Source of the DNA: Pleurotus ostreatus/Saccharomyces cerevisiae fusant
Taxonomy: Eukaryota; Opisthokonta
Reading direction: 5' to 3'
Assembly: GCA_024196135.1 (NCBI GenBank)
Contig: JAMQCK010000473.1
Span: forward strand, 1-21,916
Length of the DNA: 21,916 nucleotides
Shown here piece by piece: positions 20,259 to 21,916 of the stretch. A program made the position numbers and the translations under genes. Numbering within the stretch: the first letter of the stretch is position 1; every line of letters begins with the position of its first letter. The notes under the pieces were generated by a model, which did not search any database, had not been told where the DNA came from, and saw only the letters and a program-made list of their open reading frames with translations.

Positions 20259-21916
20259 TCACTCCCAAAATGGTGCAAGAGGTACGTCCTGAGAGCTGGA
20301 GCGGCGCATTTCAGCATAGGAATACGGTGAAAAATTGGGTGTCGCACCTAGCTACAAGAGTGCCCGAGCCTTCGGAATGCACGCTCTTCTCTTCGCCATC
20401 GACGAATATCTTGAGGCGGTGGCGCATCACTTCGCCATATGGATGGAAGCGTGTCACCGTCGACGAGGTCGACGCAGCTTCAGAGAAAACGGACGGCGCG
20501 CGAGACGAGCCGGCAACGGAAACAGTACCACTTGAGCACGCGGTCGACCCGTCGAGGCCTTCGAGTAGCTTTTCCCTCTTCTCCCTCTGAGCGCGCTTTC
20601 GCCGCTTCTCCTCGCGGAGGCATCTTTCCTGCCAGCGACGAAACGCGGGAGCCAAAATCTCTTGGAAAGAGAACAAGTTGCTATCGAAAAGGCGCTCCGG
20701 ATTTGGAGTGATGGAGAGCACGGTGTACTCGTCCACCGCATCCTTCGGGGCTATGAATCTACCAAGAGAGGTCAGACCAAGCACGGACGAAGCGAGGCGC
20801 AGACGTACAGATTTGGGATACCCCGGCAATCCGGGTTGAATAATTCCTCGACGCTTTCCCAGTCTAGCCGCTTGTCTTCTTCGCGGGCGATGAGCAACCC
20901 AGGCAGATTCGTAAGCTTTACTCTGTTGTCGGTAATCATGAGCCCGGAGTCAGTAAAGCCGGTATAGCTTAGGCCAGCGGCATGCATGCGAGCCACGGCG
21001 CTGTATACGATCTTTTGGTCGCAGCACTCGACCATCCTGCCAGTCCTGCGTAGGCGGCGGTTAGTCATGAGGAAGTTTGGAGAAGACAGCGACTAACATC
21101 GGCTCTAAGAATTTGTTAGGTTCATCATATAGTATCGAAAGACGCCGAAAATCGTACCGGTGATGTATCCCACAACCTGGCCATCGCTGACTATGTGACC
21201 GAGTATGTCATGGGTAAAGTCCAACAAGCCTCTGCGTTCGAGCTCCCGGAACGCGCGCATGCCCCGCTCTATATGATATAAGGATTCGTCCGTCCAGCCC
21301 CTGAATACCTCTGAGACGCTTTGAGCTACAGCATGCAGAGCGTATCATAGAGACGCACCGACTGGCTTTCCCTGCCAAGTTCCTTGCCGGTGGTAAAGGT
21401 CAATTATCTTCGTCAAGATCTATGACACGTGTAAGCGTAGAAAGTACAGGTCCAGAAATTGCGCACGATATCGCCCTCTTCGATCAACGTCGTCCAGGTG
21501 GGGCTGGCGATTTGGTACATCTTTCGGTTCCTTTGGATAAGCCGACATCCTTTCCTGTCCAAGTATGCCCAGGATACGGTCTGCCACTTGATCGTCGTCA
21601 GTTGAGATTGCTGCAGAACAAGGTTCTTAGTCGTATCAAAAGGTCACACGGCGACGACGCCCACAATGATATCGATGTCGTGGACTCGCTGGCGCTGGGC
21701 GTCTAAAGTATCTTGCAGCGTCATTTCATGGGGTAGAGCGCCCCCGTCGTCGGGGAGATGGTACTTCGCATAGGCAGGAAGTGCGTCGGCCTGGACAATG
21801 ACGACACGGCCGTACATCCGAATGCCATAGAACGTGTAGTTGCTGCCGCTGAGGCTATCTGCGCCAAGTTGGACTTCAGAGCGATATGGACGTCGAAATG
21901 ACCACATACCAACGAG
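20259..21916 (-). CDS. Degenerate protein-kinase-like protein, copy B (5' cut by window)
   Basis: Partial. The last 7 nt of exon 1 lie at 21916-21910. Then come 21858-21665, 21610-21467, 21419-21359, 21325-21158, 21104-21098, 21045-20809, 20758-20348 and 20295-20259, giving 422 visible codons including the stop. Exons 2, 3, 6, 7, 8 and 9 have exactly the lengths of copy A (194, 144, 7, 237, 411, 37 nt). Shared blocks include YGIRMYG, SPTWTTLIEE, DLYHRQG, VFRGW, GRMVE, STVTRFHPY and a tail with VxLAP. The kinase-like region has VSDGQVVGYITEP and KIVYSAVARMHAAG. The catalytic loop is replaced by YTGFTDSG and DFG by TNL, so this is probably a pseudokinase. Copies A and B arose by tandem duplication, and divergence is considerable, so the event is not recent. 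Only the start codon and about ten residues are missing, judging by copy A. Confidence 0.75.
21098..21104 (-). other. 7-nt microexon (copy B)
   Basis: Minus-strand agccgat lies between acceptor ttcttag and donor gttagt, with flanking introns of 53 and 52 nt containing cctaac and gactaac branch sites. It encodes the same EPM, in the same phases, as the microexon of copy A. Confidence 0.8.

Noticed and set aside
18249..21916. Active protein kinases
   Set aside because: The catalytic-loop Asp and Asn and the DFG Asp are all missing in both copies.

Overview
The window is nuclear DNA from a filamentous basidiomycete, probably an Agaricomycete. The evidence is dense short genes broken by many 45-60 nt GT-AG introns with CTGAY/CTAAC-like branch sites, GC-rich third positions, and a DUF6534 membrane protein, a family typical of mushroom-forming fungi. 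The species cannot be named from sequence alone. All gene models were spliced by hand from frame, splice consensus and homology. Every complete model gives a coding length divisible by three.

Layout: (1) 37-997 +, a prenylated membrane-anchored ubiquitin-fold (UBL3/MUB-like) protein. (2) 998-2091, no assignable gene. (3) 2092-4017 +, a Kes1/Osh4-type oxysterol-binding protein with ten exons. (4) 4342-6267 +, an unrecognised Ser/Pro-rich protein with a short coiled coil, preceded by an uORF whose stop overlaps the main ATG. (5) 6505-9208 +, Mrd1/RBM19, a five-RRM ribosome-biogenesis factor. One of its introns is a tandem duplication of a whole intron. (6) 9701-11390 -, a DUF6534 seven-helix protein with a 14-nt microexon. 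(7) 11391-12732, gene-poor. (8) 12733-13977 -, a Nudix hydrolase, divergent from (9) 14469-17947 +, a large coiled-coil protein ending in a cysteine cluster. (10) 18249-19940 - and (11) 20259->21916 -, two tandem paralogues with a degenerate protein-kinase-like fold. The second runs off the window.

The genes do not form a pathway. Housekeeping genes (OSBP, MRD1, UBL3-like, Nudix) are interspersed with fungal-specific ones. The most unusual part is the tandem pair at the right end. Comparing the two copies defines nearly every exon, including a 7-nt microexon and a 37-nt terminal exon present in both, and shows one intron whose two boundaries have moved in compensating fashion. The second notable feature is the duplicated intron in MRD1. 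I found no mobile element with recognisable coding sequence, no CRISPR array, and no convincing tRNA or rRNA.
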